A stretch of DNA of 64,000 bases from UBA2862 sp045658005 (GTDB lineage Bacteria; Bacillota; Clostridia; Christensenellales; Aristaeellaceae): assembly GCA_045658005.1 (NCBI GenBank), contig JAZOUD010000081.1, positions 1 to 64,000 of the forward strand, given 5' to 3'. Shown piece by piece: positions 1 to 9,470 of this stretch; within the stretch, counting starts at the first letter, position 1; each line of letters begins with the position of its first letter. Made by a program: the position numbers and the translations under genes. A model generated the notes under the pieces. The model saw only the letters and a program-made list of their open reading frames with translations. It made no database searches and was not told where the DNA came from.

Positions 1-37
1 GCGTTCGTCCTGAGCCAGGATCAAACTCTGATGTTTA
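1..37 (-). rRNA. 16S ribosomal RNA, 5' end only (runs off the window)
   Basis: The complement of bases 1-29 is the universal bacterial 16S 5' segment containing AGAGTTTGATCCTGGCTCAG followed by GACGAACGC. The gene is transcribed leftwards out of the window, so only the first tens of bases are present. The mature 5' end is placed about 8 nt before AGAGTTTG by analogy with other 16S genes, so the right boundary is approximate. Too little is present to identify the organism. Confidence 0.95.
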
Positions 38-275
38 ATCCTTTCCACTTGGTTCCCCTACTCGCCTCGGCTCGCCAAAGCCTCCGCTTTCTTGTTACCT
101 CGTGGCGTTTTACTCATAGAATTCTGACTGTTTTCATCTCGCTTCCTCGCTCCTGCCTCTCGGCCATCCTCGCAAGTCTGCAAGATCTTGTACTCGTTTC
201 CTCTGTATCGTTTTCAAGGTTCGCCGCTGCTCGCTCCTCAGGGTTTTTCGACCCTGTCTCGCTGACAGCTTTGCC
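38..275 (-). promoter_or_regulatory. rRNA operon leader with a boxA-like segment
   Basis: This non-coding stretch lies between the rRNA promoter and the 16S 5' end. On the minus strand it contains GAACCTTGAAAAC at 210-222, a motif frequent in leaders and spacers of Bacillota rRNA operons. It is probably part of the antitermination and 16S-processing leader. The small ORFs that can be drawn here have no ribosome binding site and look spurious. Confidence 0.6.
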
Positions 276-304
276 AGTATAACGCAGACCGGGCGGAAAG
301 TCAA
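276..304 (-). promoter_or_regulatory. rRNA operon promoter (sigma-A type)
   Basis: On the minus strand TTGACT (299-304) and TATACT (276-281) are separated by exactly 17 bp, close to the vegetative consensus. The stretch just upstream (about 305-350) is AT-rich and could act as an UP element. Its position, some 240 bp before the 16S start, fits a strong rRNA promoter. Confidence 0.85.
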
Positions 305-354
305 TGGTTGTTTTGGTTAATTACATTCAAATAACTTATTCCGGTATTTTTCTG

Positions 355-942
355 TCACGAACACCGCAGCAGCGGCTGTATTTGCCGCCCTTCCAGGGCC
401 CATTTCACGGTATCCGCCAGCATGTCGAAGCGGGCCACCAGGGAATTGGGCTTGCCCATCGGGTCATCCTGGGCGAAGGGCACGAAGTACAGGTTGCGCA
501 TCGCCAGCAGCTGGCCAATGTTCTTCGCGTTCTGGGCCAGGGCGTCGTTGCTGGAGACGGCGATCACCAGCGGCCGGCCGTTGCGCAGGTGGGACTTGGC
601 CGCCAGCGTCACCGGGGTATCGGCGATGCCGCCCGCCAGCTTGGCCAGCGTGTTGCCGGTGCAGGGGGCGATCGCCAGGGCGTCCAGCAGCTTCTTCGGG
701 CCGATGGGCTCCACGGCGTCCAGCGTCATTAGCGGCCTCTTGCCGGTAATGTCGGTGAATGTCGACACCGCCTCCGCTGCGGTACAGAAGCGGGTATCCG
801 TGGAGGCGGCATTGAAGGACATGATCGGCGTCAGCGCCGCCCCGGTGGCCTTCAAAGCCCGCCACGCCTCGAACACCGCCTTGAAGGTGCAGAAGGAGCC
901 TGTCATCGCGCAGCCGATGCGCACATCAGACAGCTGCATCAT
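355..942 (-). CDS. dpaB: dipicolinate synthase subunit B (SpoVFB-like flavoprotein)
   Basis: A 195-aa protein. With DpaA it converts dihydrodipicolinate to dipicolinate, the calcium-chelating compound stored in the spore core; in Bacillus the synthase works in the mother cell late in sporulation. The N-terminus (MQLSDVRIGCAMTGSFCT) and the later APCTGNTLAKLAGG and DDPMGKPNSLVA segments match the flavoprotein fold of SpoVFB, and the length is normal for the family. The ATG at 942 follows an AGGAGGG ribosome binding site and overlaps the dpaA stop as ATGA, so the two are translationally coupled. No clear terminator separates it from the rRNA promoter downstream. Its presence is the best evidence that the organism forms spores. 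Confidence 0.93.
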   Translation of the reverse strand: MMQLSDVRIGCAMTGSFCTFKAVFEAWRALKATGAALTPIMSFNAASTDTRFCTAAEAVSTFTDITGKRPLMTLDAVEPIGPKKLLDALAIAPCTGNTLAKLAGGIADTPVTLAAKSHLRNGRPLVIAVSSNDALAQNAKNIGQLLAMRNLYFVPFAQDDPMGKPNSLVARFDMLADTVKWALEGRQIQPLLRCS

Positions 943-1739
943 ATTCCGCCCTCCTCTCGCCCGATCCGATCCATGGCGTTAAGGATCGCCTCTGCCGCGC
1001 TCTGGGGGCAGTACCTTCCCGGCAGCCCCGGCTCCCGCCATGCCCGCAGGCCGCGGTTCCAGGCTGCCCGCAGGTCGATGCCGTAGGGCGGGCTTGCGAG
1101 GTCGATGAGCATGGCGTCCGGGTCCACCTGGCCCAACGCCGTTCCGTCCAGCACCATTGCCGGGGCGGTGTTGAAGATGAGCTTGCGCCCGGACAGCGCG
1201 CCTGCGATGCGTGCGGTGTCCGCCGCCTCGGCGCCGCGCTCCACAGCCCGGTTCCGCCCGGCGGGCGTTCGGGAGGCCACTGTCACCCGCATGCCCAGCG
1301 CTACCAGCAGCTCCGTCAGCGCACGCCCGACCCGGCCCCAGCCGATCACCACGCAATTCATGCCGGCCAGCGCCCTGGTCGACGAGCGCATGGCCGAGGC
1401 CAACGCCCCCTCGGCGGTCAGGCGGGCGTTATCCCACAGCAGCGCCTCGTCCGCCCACAGGTCGATCACGCGCCTGTCGTCGATGTCCGGGTGACCGGGG
1501 CCGCAGGCGACGACCTTCGCGGAGTCCGAAACCACCTCCAGCACGTCCTCCAGCTTCAAATCCGATTTGGGCGGGCAGTTCATGACGACGGTATCCGCCT
1601 GGCCCAGCGCCGCCCTGTCCACGGACTTCACCCTGGGGCACACATTCCCTCCGTACATGCCCACCGATTCGCCCCGCTCCGACAGCAGCCGCGCCAGGTA
1701 TTCAAACCGCGCGTCGCCGCCGATGATGATGGTTTCCAT
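939..1739 (-). CDS. dpaA: dipicolinate synthase subunit A (SpoVFA-like)
   Basis: A 266-aa NAD(P)-binding subunit of dipicolinate synthase. It begins METIIIGGDARFEYLARLL and carries a second Rossmann motif, VVIGWGRVGRALTELL, around residue 130, as in SpoVFA. The frame is open up to 1814, but the ATG at 1739 is preceded by GAAAGGGG and matches the family N-terminus, so I chose it. The stop overlaps dpaB by 4 bp. On the minus strand CACC, 16 bp, then CATAGGAT lies just upstream and loosely resembles a mother-cell (sigma-K/E type) promoter. That is only a suggestion, though dpaAB of Bacillus is expressed in the mother cell. Confidence 0.93.
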   Translation of the reverse strand: METIIIGGDARFEYLARLLSERGESVGMYGGNVCPRVKSVDRAALGQADTVVMNCPPKSDLKLEDVLEVVSDSAKVVACGPGHPDIDDRRVIDLWADEALLWDNARLTAEGALASAMRSSTRALAGMNCVVIGWGRVGRALTELLVALGMRVTVASRTPAGRNRAVERGAEAADTARIAGALSGRKLIFNTAPAMVLDGTALGQVDPDAMLIDLASPPYGIDLRAAWNRGLRAWREPGLPGRYCPQSAAEAILNAMDRIGREEGGI

Positions 1740-1800
1740 GCATCCATCCCCTTTCCGCCCCATCCTATGGTGGGAAGGGAGAAAGGGTGAATGAAGGGGC

Positions 1801-1841
1801 AAATACTGATTCATCGAGCTTTGCTCGATGAATCAGTATTT
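1801..1841 (-). terminator. long perfect hairpin at the end of the glucan synthase gene
   Basis: Two perfectly complementary 18-bp arms, AAATACTGATTCATCGAG and its reverse complement, enclose a 5-nt loop. The hairpin overlaps the stop codon of the 2,504-aa gene and lies upstream of dpaA. It has only a short T-rich end, so it may be a bidirectional terminator or a mobile palindrome. A closely similar hairpin occurs at 25319-25355. Confidence 0.6.
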
Positions 1842-4800
1842 ACCGCGCCGGAAAGCGGGCCTCGTGCGCTTTGCCGTCGTCGGCCATGAAGATGAAATCA
1901 CTTTCAACAGGTTGGCCATCAAGGATAACGCACGCAGCTTCCCTATCGCTGACCAGGCGATACCGGCTCTCTCCATATTTCACCGTCACCGCCGCCCGGG
2001 GCCAATCGCCCAGCAGCGCGTTCAGGCGCACGGCGTTGCCCCGGCGCTCGTAGCCCAGCAGGGCGAATATCGCCTCGTACATCCAGCCCGCGGAGCCGGT
2101 GTACCAGGTCCAGCCGCCCCGGCCCCGCAGGTCGGGGTGGTCGTAGACGTCCGCGGCCATCACGTAGGGCTCCACCCGATAGACGAGCGCCTTATCCGGG
2201 CTGTCGGAATGGTTCCAGGGCAGCAGCATTTGCAGCGCCTCGTGGGCGCGGTTGGCGTCGCCCTGGCGGATCAGCGCCAGCAGCAGCCACAGCGCGCCGT
2301 GGGTGTACTGGCCGCCGTTCTCCCGCACCCCCGGCGGATAGCCCCGGATGTAGCCGGGGTCCGGCCCGAGGCCGTCGAAGGGCGGCGTCAGCAGGCGGAT
2401 GATCCCCGTGCAGCGATCCACCAGCCCGTGCCAGGCGGCATCCATAGCCGCGCGGCAGCGGGCTTCGTCCAGCCCCGCCAGCACAGCCCAGGCCTGGGAG
2501 ATGGCGTCGATGCGGCATTCCTCGCCGCTTGCGCCGCCCAGTATCGCGCCGTCGTCGCCGTAGGCCCGCAGGTACCAGCCGTCGTCCCAGCCGTGGGCCT
2601 CCACCGCCTGCCTGAGCGTCTCCGCCGTGCGCCACAGCCACACCCGGTCCTCGTCCACCGGCGCGACCCTGCGATAGCGATCGGCGCAGGCGATGGCGAA
2701 CTGGGTCAGCCAGACGCTCTCACCCCTGCCTTTCGCGCCCACGCAATCCATGCCGTCGTTCCAATCGCCTGTACCCATCAGCAGCAGGCCGTGAACGCCT
2801 GTGCGGCAGGCCCGCTTGAACGCCCGCATGCAGTGGCTGTGCAGCGATTCCACCGCTGGCCCCGGCGCCATATCGCAGCAGATATCCGACGCCCCGTCGG
2901 GGATTGCCACATCCTTCAGGTAGGCGACGCGCTCGGACAGCACCCCGGCGTCCCCGGTGGCGACCACGTAAGCTGCCGCCACCCAGGGCAGGAACAGCAT
3001 GTCGTCCGAGATCCGCGTGCGCACGCCGGTGAAGGGCGCGTGCCACCAGTGCATCACGTCACCCGCCTCGAACTGGTGAGCCGCGCAGCGCAGCAGGTGG
3101 GTGCGGACCCGCTCCGGCTCGTGGTGGATCAGCGCCAGCATGTCCTGCAGCTGGTCGCGAAAGCCCCAGGCCCCGCCGGGCTGGTACAGCCCCGTGCGGC
3201 CCAGCACCCGTGAAGCGCGGACCTGGTGGAGCAGGAAGCCGTTGGCAAAGGCGTTCAGCAGCCCGTCCGGCGTCTCGACGGCCAGCTTAACAGGCGTCCG
3301 CGCAGGCACAGCCGGCGCTTCGTCCCGCCACTGACTTATCCGCCGCAGGGCGGCGTCCCCGTTTCCCGACCAGCCCAGCGCAAGGCGCAGGGATCGCCGC
3401 CGTCCCCGCTTCAATCGCAGCGGCACGGCCAGCGTCGAACCCTCGCAGCACGCCAACGCATCGTCGGCGGCGAGCCATCCCGTGCCCGCCATCGCGCCGG
3501 TGGCCAGGCAGGCGCCTTCCGCCTGCCAGACATTCAGGGCCACGGCGTCCCGTGCGTCGGTACCCATCAGCCAGTTCACGCGTGTCTCCAGGCTGAAATC
3601 CTCTCCCTTCAGCCTCCGGTTTTCGACCGTCACGACGATCTGCGCCTCGGCCCGCTCCGGGTGCATTGACAGGCACACCTCCCCGCAGACGCGGTCGGTT
3701 TCCATCACATAGCAGGTGCAGCCGGGGTCGTGGATGACCTGAAAGGGCACCTGGGGCCGGTTCCCCGGCAGCAGGGACAGCGCCTCGCCGCGAAGCGCGT
3801 CCACCAGGGCCAGCCGGAGACCCCAGCCCTCGCAGAGGGCGTCGTTGCCGTAGGCGGTCAGGCGGCCGGAGCGGCTGTTGCCGCACCAGAAGAAGCCGCC
3901 GCCCCGCTCGGACAGCAGCATGCCCCCGGCGTCGTTGGCCAGTATATTGCACCAGGGCCTTGGCGGCAGGCGCTGGGGCAGGACGTCGATGACGTAGGCG
4001 CCGTCGTCGGCAAACCCGCCAAAGCCGTTGTCCGCTCGCCTGGGCAGGGGTTGGAGCCGGTTTTCACCAGCGTCCATCGGCGTCCTCGGCTCCCCTTTGC
4101 TTTTCGCGCGGTTCAGCAGCGCCTGGGCCTGGGCGTCGAGATCCCGCGCCCCGTCAAAAGTGACCGAAGCGAAGCGTTCCAACGCCCGCCGCTGCTCATC
4201 GTCCAGCGCAGAGCCGTCCAATATCCACACGCCGCCGGGCACGCAGCGCAGGCGGTTCAGGTGGCTGGCGGAGATCAGGTTTTCGAGCCTGTCCCGAACA
4301 GGCCGGTCATAGCTCACGCCGCCATCGTCCACCAGCACCAGGTCCGTCTCAAGGCCCATTGCCCGATAGAAGCCGTGGGCACGGATCAGCGACCGCGCCG
4401 GCCCTTCGTTACAGACATCGGCGATATGCATCAACAGCATCGGCCGGTCCCCGGAGATGCCCAACGACCAAAGCGCCTCCCTGGACGCGCCTTCCTCGCC
4501 CCGACGTTGGGGCCTTGCCTGCGCGGCCAGGCTGCCGTCCACCAGCAGCACCGTCATGCGCTGGAGCCGGTGGTGTTCCGCCGCGTCCAGCCCCAGGAAG
4601 TCCAGCAGCGCCCCGGCGCGAATCCCGGCCAGGCGCAGCGCGCGCCGGACCTGGCGGGATTGCCGCCAGCGCGCCATCCATTCCCCTGCGGACCCGTCCG
4701 TCTCCAGCAAGCCCATGGCAAACCACACCTGTGCCTTCTCTCCCGGCGCGAGGATCAGCGCCATGCGCAGCGCGCCCACCGGGTTCAGCGTCGCGCCGGT

Positions 4801-7800
4801 CCCGCCGGGCAGGGGCCTGGTCAGGGCGTCGCCGATGCCCGCGTCGCCATATCGTCCCGCCAGCTTCTCATAGTCGCATTCCCAGGTGAGCGCGCCCGGG
4901 CCCGCGGCCAGCATCGCCAGCCGGAGACCGGCCGCGCCGCGGCTGCCCGGTCGGCGCTCGAACAGCAGCCCGTCCGGCTCCACATGAGCGCCCTGCACGA
5001 ACAGCCCCTGGAACACCGCGTGGGCCCGCCAGTCGGCTTCGCCGCACAGCGCCAGCGGCGCCACGTCCGCCACCGCGCATTCCGCGTTCGCCGCGCCGAT
5101 ATTCGCGATTTCAACCCGCTTGAGCAGGGTGCCGTCCTCCGGGCAGAGGCAGACATCCAGCGTCGCCTTCAGCCGGTTCACCCGCGCGAAATAGCGCACC
5201 GCCCCGGTTCCGTACATTGCAGGGCCGGCCAGCGGCGCGCGGCTGCCGTCGGAAGCGTCCACCAGCCAGACCCGGGCCATGTCCCGGCGATCCCGAAGCA
5301 TGCCGAAGAAGCGGGTGACCGCCAGGTCATTCCGCCACAGGTGCAGCGCCCCGTCGTCGGTGCAAAGCGCCGTCATGCCCGCGCCATGGATCAGATGTGC
5401 CTCGATCCCGTCCGGGCTGCCCCGACGCGATCTGCGCTCAGGGGAAGCCGGGGGCAGTCGCGTGGGACGCCTGGAGGCGCTCCGGGGGGCGGCGGGACAC
5501 GCCCGCTCCTCCAACAGCAGCGCGAGGGCCCGCGCCTCGGACCGCGCCATGAAGTCGCCTCGCAGCGTGTGGCCGGTGAGGGCCTCACACAGTGCGCACA
5601 GCGCCATGCCCTGGTGGTGGGCCATGTGGCTCATCACGACAGCGGGCGAGCCGTCCGGCTCCGACCTCAGATAGTCTGCCGCCTCGTAGAAGCCCCACGC
5701 GCCCGACCACCCCAGCCCCTCCATGCGCATCAGGTTTTCGGCGGACGGACCGGGGGCCACCAAAGCCGCCAGCGCCGCAGCGTAGGGTGCGACCACGCCC
5801 TCCACCGCCTCGCCGTCCAACGCAAGCGCCTTCAGGCCGAAGGCCCGGTACTGGTAGTTCATGGCGGCGTCCAGCGCGCAGTAGCCGGATTCGGACACGC
5901 CCCAGGGGCGCTTCAGCCGCTTTCCCTGGGCAATCTGCGCCGCCACCGCCGTCCGGACGCCCGTGCCCAGCAGCGTCGCAGGCGGCGCAGCGAAGAACAG
6001 CTCCGGCATCAGGTATTCAAACAACGTTCCGGACCAGGCCAGCGGGGCGACGCCCCCGCCCACCCGGGTGCAGGGCCGCCCCAGCCGCTGCCAGTGGCGC
6101 GTGGGCGCCTGGCCCAGCATCATCGCGGCAAAGCTGAGAATGCGGGATTCCGAGGCCAGCAGGTCGTAATGGGAGGCGCTGGCGCGGCCCGTCTCCACGT
6201 CGAAGCCGATGGCGAACAGATCCCTCTGACCATCGTACAGCGCGGCCAGGTCCATGCCCCGGGCCAGCGCGGTCATCCGCCTGGCCAGCGCGTCGCCGGT
6301 CTCCGGCGCGTTGGCGCACAGCAGCAGCGCCGCCGCCAGGTTGCCGCTGTCCACGGAGGAGACGTAACGGGGCTTCAGCGGGGCGAGGGTATCGATGTCG
6401 TACCAGTTGTAAAGCTGGCCGCGCCACTTCTCCAGCCGCTCAAGCGCGTCCACGGTAGCGGACATGCGCCGCCGCGCTTCCTCCACGCCCACAAGGCCCA
6501 GCCGCCGTGCCGCCAGACAGCTGAGCAGATACAGGGCGATGTTGGTGGGCGACGTGCGCCGGGCCGCGCCCACGGGCGGGTCCAGCTGCACGTTGTCCGG
6601 GGGCAGCGGACTGCCCTCCGGGGGCATGTTGTCCTCGAAGAAGCGCCAGGTGCGGCGGGCCAGGTCGCGGAGGGCGACCTGCTGGCGCGGGGTCAGCGGG
6701 ACCTTTGCGTCGGCCTTCTCCGACGCCATGTCCCCGACCCAGCCCGGGCCGACCAGAAACAGCGCCATCAGCGCGATCAACGCCATCGGAAAGCGGGCGT
6801 ACAGCAGGCCGGGGGCAAGCAGCAGCGCTATAGCGACACCGGGCCAAAGGGATACGCAGTCCCGTTGCTCCTCCGCGTCGGCGGCGGTCACCCATTGCAG
6901 CAGGCGCTTCCCGGAGACCGCCAGCCGCCACAGCGTGCGGCCCACGGCGTCCAGCGCATTGTACGCCGTCAGCGGCAGCAGCGCCAGCCGGGCGGTGGCC
7001 CTGCGCCACTTCAGCGGGTCGCCGCCGCCAATATACAGCATCGGCTCCAGCCAGGCCAGCCCCAGCGCCGCCGCCAGCGCCCAGTCCCGGCCCGTCCACG
7101 CGCCACACAACACGAAGGCCAGCAACGCCGGCGGCCACAGCGAGCGCACGAGGTTGTCAAGCATGCGAAAGCGATCCGCCACGCCGAGGTGGACCCTGCG
7201 GGAGAGCATCACCGGCAGCAGCTGCCAGTCGCCCCGCGTCCAGCGGTGCTGGCGGCGCAGCGTCGAAGCCGGCGTGGCCGGATGGCCGTCGTACAGCGCC
7301 ACGTCGCCCACAAAGCCGCCCCCGGCCAGCGCCCCCTCGGCCAGATCGTGGCTGAGTATGCGCCCCTCTGGCAGTTGCCCCTCCACCCGGGCCTGGAAGG
7401 CGGCCACGTCGTAGATGCCCTTGCCCCCATAGATGCCCCTTCCCGTCAGATCCTGCCACAGGTTTGAGACGCAAACCGGATAGGCGCTCACGCCACCCGC
7501 CCCGGCAAACAGCTCCACGAAGCCGTTGACCCGGGCGGAGGGCAGCGTCTCCATCCGGGGCTGCAGCACCGCATGCCCCCGGTTATCCCGGGGCCGGTTC
7601 AGCGGATGGGCCATCGCGCCGATCAGGCGTCGCAGGTCGTCCGGCAAGGCGCGGGTATCTGCGTCCAGGGTGATCACGTAAACGAAGCGCCTCTTCAGCC
7701 TGTCACAGGCGCGTCCCTCGGCATCGAAGGCCGCCTCTGCGCCTTCCCTGCCCAGCAGCAGCCGGTTCAGGTCCATCAGCGCGCCGCGCTTGCGGTCCCG

Positions 7801-9354
7801 GCCCATCCACACGCCGTCCGCATCCAGCAGCGTCCGGCCTCGCACCAGCAGGGCATACTTCTCCCGGCCTGCCCGGGCATTCAGCTCGGACACACAGGCG
7901 CGGGCCCGATCCAGTATCTCCCCGTCGCCGGGCATGTGCGCCTGCAGCGCGTCGGCCAGGTCGCCCAGCAGCAGATATTCGATGTTATCGCTCTTATCCA
8001 GACAACCCAGGGCCTCCAGCTGGGCGCAGACGTCCTCCGCCCGCCGGGGCGAGGACAGCAGCACCGGCATCGTCACCAGCGTCCGGCAATCCCCGGGCAC
8101 TTCATCCATTGCCAGCTTCAGAAGCCGCGCCGGCGGCGCAAGGCGGGGATACAGGCGACCCGCCAGCAGGTCGGCGGCCCCCCAGCCCAGCACGGCGCAG
8201 GCCGGCCAGAGCCAGGGCGTACCGGCACAGGCCGACAGTGCCAGCGCCAGCCCTGCCGCAGTCATGCCTATGAACAGAACGGTTCCATGCCCCGACGGGT
8301 CCGGCGTCAATCGGCGCAGCCGTACGCCGCCCCGGTCCAGGCGATCGAGCAGCGCCCGTCGTCCCGCGTCGTCGTACAGCCACCAGCAGACCTCATGGCG
8401 AATGCCCTCCCCCGCCCGAGCAGCGTCCACGGCAGCCCTGGCCACCGAGGGCTCCGGCAGCTTCAGTTTTTTCGCAATGTGGGCCACCTCCCGGCGCACC
8501 GCGGCCCTTGAATCGTCGTCCATGCGCGGATAGGTGCCCGACGCCTCGCGGGACAGGGTCTGCTCCACCCGGGAGAGGGACTGGAAGCAGGCCTGCCAGT
8601 TGAGCGCGTCGACCATGTGCCGCGCGGCCAACAGGTTTTCCAGGCGCATCAGAAGACCGGCTTCCCCGGCCTGGGCCCGGACGACGACCGCCCGGGGGGA
8701 CAGGGCGCGACGGGCGAGGGCGGCCTCCAGCCTGCGCCGCGCCGCAGGGCTGTCCGCCTCCCCTGCCCGCTTCAGCGCCTGGGCCAGGAAGGCGTCGTCC
8801 CTGGAATCGAGCCCCCCGACCGGCCACCGCACCCATCTGTTCGCGCGGGCCCGCTGCTCGGCCCGCGCCACGATGGCCGCTGCCGTGCGCCACAGGGCCT
8901 CTCCGATCACGATCCGCAGTGCCGCGGACGTCGCCCACAGCTCGGCTTCGGTCAGCGGTTGAAGGGCGTCCAGTTCAATCAGCGCCTCCGTCAGGCGGCT
9001 CTGGGTCAATACGGCGTCGCCCTCGCACAGCGCCTGAAGCGCCACATGGAGCCTGGGCCTGCCCGACCAGGCGGGCAGGCGCGCGCCGCCCTCCGAGGCG
9101 GCACGGGCAATGCAAGCTTCGATCATCGGCGCCTGGGCCTCCAACAGCGCCAGCGCCGTGCCGGAGGCGTTCTCCGACCGGCGCAGCTTCGCCGCCGCGT
9201 CCAGCCGCCCCGAAAGTCCGACACGGGCGCGCCTTGAAAGGCACAGCCTGGCCGTGCCCCTGACAGCATACCGCGCCGCCAGGGCGCGCATCAGCGCCGC
9301 GTCCTGGCGATTGTCGCGTTCGTCCGATTGCCCTTCCGCCTGAAACAGGTCCAT
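1840..9354 (-). CDS. cyclic beta-1,2-glucan synthase-like protein (GT84 / glycoamylase-like / GH94)
   Basis: A 2,504-aa membrane enzyme of the NdvB/ChvB type, slightly shorter than the roughly 2,800 aa of proteobacterial members. Family enzymes polymerise beta-1,2-glucan from UDP-glucose and then cyclise or trim it. Visible order: an N-terminal region to about residue 350; hydrophobic segments at about 358-400; a GT84 domain with TLDADTRALP near 565, HDLAEG, and RRQHRWTRGDW near 706; further membrane segments at about 725-870; a glycoamylase-like domain at about 890-1320; and a C-terminal GH94 phosphorylase domain with MGTGDWNDGMDCVG near 2198, which holds the catalytic Asp. The ATG at 9354 follows GGAGGATCATAT. 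The gene has its own terminator-like hairpin and no glucan exporter nearby. Function is inferred by domain order; the product could be linear rather than cyclic glucan. Confidence 0.88.
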   Translation of the reverse strand: MDLFQAEGQSDERDNRQDAALMRALAARYAVRGTARLCLSRRARVGLSGRLDAAAKLRRSENASGTALALLEAQAPMIEACIARAASEGGARLPAWSGRPRLHVALQALCEGDAVLTQSRLTEALIELDALQPLTEAELWATSAALRIVIGEALWRTAAAIVARAEQRARANRWVRWPVGGLDSRDDAFLAQALKRAGEADSPAARRRLEAALARRALSPRAVVVRAQAGEAGLLMRLENLLAARHMVDALNWQACFQSLSRVEQTLSREASGTYPRMDDDSRAAVRREVAHIAKKLKLPEPSVARAAVDAARAGEGIRHEVCWWLYDDAGRRALLDRLDRGGVRLRRLTPDPSGHGTVLFIGMTAAGLALALSACAGTPWLWPACAVLGWGAADLLAGRLYPRLAPPARLLKLAMDEVPGDCRTLVTMPVLLSSPRRAEDVCAQLEALGCLDKSDNIEYLLLGDLADALQAHMPGDGEILDRARACVSELNARAGREKYALLVRGRTLLDADGVWMGRDRKRGALMDLNRLLLGREGAEAAFDAEGRACDRLKRRFVYVITLDADTRALPDDLRRLIGAMAHPLNRPRDNRGHAVLQPRMETLPSARVNGFVELFAGAGGVSAYPVCVSNLWQDLTGRGIYGGKGIYDVAAFQARVEGQLPEGRILSHDLAEGALAGGGFVGDVALYDGHPATPASTLRRQHRWTRGDWQLLPVMLSRRVHLGVADRFRMLDNLVRSLWPPALLAFVLCGAWTGRDWALAAALGLAWLEPMLYIGGGDPLKWRRATARLALLPLTAYNALDAVGRTLWRLAVSGKRLLQWVTAADAEEQRDCVSLWPGVAIALLLAPGLLYARFPMALIALMALFLVGPGWVGDMASEKADAKVPLTPRQQVALRDLARRTWRFFEDNMPPEGSPLPPDNVQLDPPVGAARRTSPTNIALYLLSCLAARRLGLVGVEEARRRMSATVDALERLEKWRGQLYNWYDIDTLAPLKPRYVSSVDSGNLAAALLLCANAPETGDALARRMTALARGMDLAALYDGQRDLFAIGFDVETGRASASHYDLLASESRILSFAAMMLGQAPTRHWQRLGRPCTRVGGGVAPLAWSGTLFEYLMPELFFAAPPATLLGTGVRTAVAAQIAQGKRLKRPWGVSESGYCALDAAMNYQYRAFGLKALALDGEAVEGVVAPYAAALAALVAPGPSAENLMRMEGLGWSGAWGFYEAADYLRSEPDGSPAVVMSHMAHHQGMALCALCEALTGHTLRGDFMARSEARALALLLEERACPAAPRSASRRPTRLPPASPERRSRRGSPDGIEAHLIHGAGMTALCTDDGALHLWRNDLAVTRFFGMLRDRRDMARVWLVDASDGSRAPLAGPAMYGTGAVRYFARVNRLKATLDVCLCPEDGTLLKRVEIANIGAANAECAVADVAPLALCGEADWRAHAVFQGLFVQGAHVEPDGLLFERRPGSRGAAGLRLAMLAAGPGALTWECDYEKLAGRYGDAGIGDALTRPLPGGTGATLNPVGALRMALILAPGEKAQVWFAMGLLETDGSAGEWMARWRQSRQVRRALRLAGIRAGALLDFLGLDAAEHHRLQRMTVLLVDGSLAAQARPQRRGEEGASREALWSLGISGDRPMLLMHIADVCNEGPARSLIRAHGFYRAMGLETDLVLVDDGGVSYDRPVRDRLENLISASHLNRLRCVPGGVWILDGSALDDEQRRALERFASVTFDGARDLDAQAQALLNRAKSKGEPRTPMDAGENRLQPLPRRADNGFGGFADDGAYVIDVLPQRLPPRPWCNILANDAGGMLLSERGGGFFWCGNSRSGRLTAYGNDALCEGWGLRLALVDALRGEALSLLPGNRPQVPFQVIHDPGCTCYVMETDRVCGEVCLSMHPERAEAQIVVTVENRRLKGEDFSLETRVNWLMGTDARDAVALNVWQAEGACLATGAMAGTGWLAADDALACCEGSTLAVPLRLKRGRRRSLRLALGWSGNGDAALRRISQWRDEAPAVPARTPVKLAVETPDGLLNAFANGFLLHQVRASRVLGRTGLYQPGGAWGFRDQLQDMLALIHHEPERVRTHLLRCAAHQFEAGDVMHWWHAPFTGVRTRISDDMLFLPWVAAAYVVATGDAGVLSERVAYLKDVAIPDGASDICCDMAPGPAVESLHSHCMRAFKRACRTGVHGLLLMGTGDWNDGMDCVGAKGRGESVWLTQFAIACADRYRRVAPVDEDRVWLWRTAETLRQAVEAHGWDDGWYLRAYGDDGAILGGASGEECRIDAISQAWAVLAGLDEARCRAAMDAAWHGLVDRCTGIIRLLTPPFDGLGPDPGYIRGYPPGVRENGGQYTHGALWLLLALIRQGDANRAHEALQMLLPWNHSDSPDKALVYRVEPYVMAADVYDHPDLRGRGGWTWYTGSAGWMYEAIFALLGYERRGNAVRLNALLGDWPRAAVTVKYGESRYRLVSDREAACVILDGQPVESDFIFMADDGKAHEARFPAR

Positions 9355-9420
9355 ATATGATCCTCCATTGATGACATGGAATTGCCTTTCCCAAGTATGA
9401 ACCTGTTTGGCATAAAAAAT

Positions 9421-9449
9421 ACGGGAAACCCCGTTTCAAGGGCTCCCGT
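9421..9449 (-). terminator. rho-independent terminator after the coiled-coil gene
   Basis: On the minus strand ACGGGAGCCC pairs with GGGTTTCCCGT across a short loop and is followed by ATTTTTTATG. It lies 22 bp after the stop of the gene at 9471-10106 and before the glucan synthase start, separating the two transcription units. Confidence 0.8.
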
Positions 9450-9470
9450 CAATCGGCATATACTGTACGG

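Noticed and set aside
1740..1814. Upstream start of dpaA adding 25 residues
   Set aside because: The extra part runs through the 1801-1841 palindrome, has no homology to SpoVFA, and the ATG at 1739 has the ribosome binding site.
3730..7467. Long plus-strand open frame opposite the glucan synthase gene
   Set aside because: No ribosome binding site, no known domain, Gln/Arg/Pro/His-rich composition; the opposite strand encodes clear GT84 and GH94 motifs.
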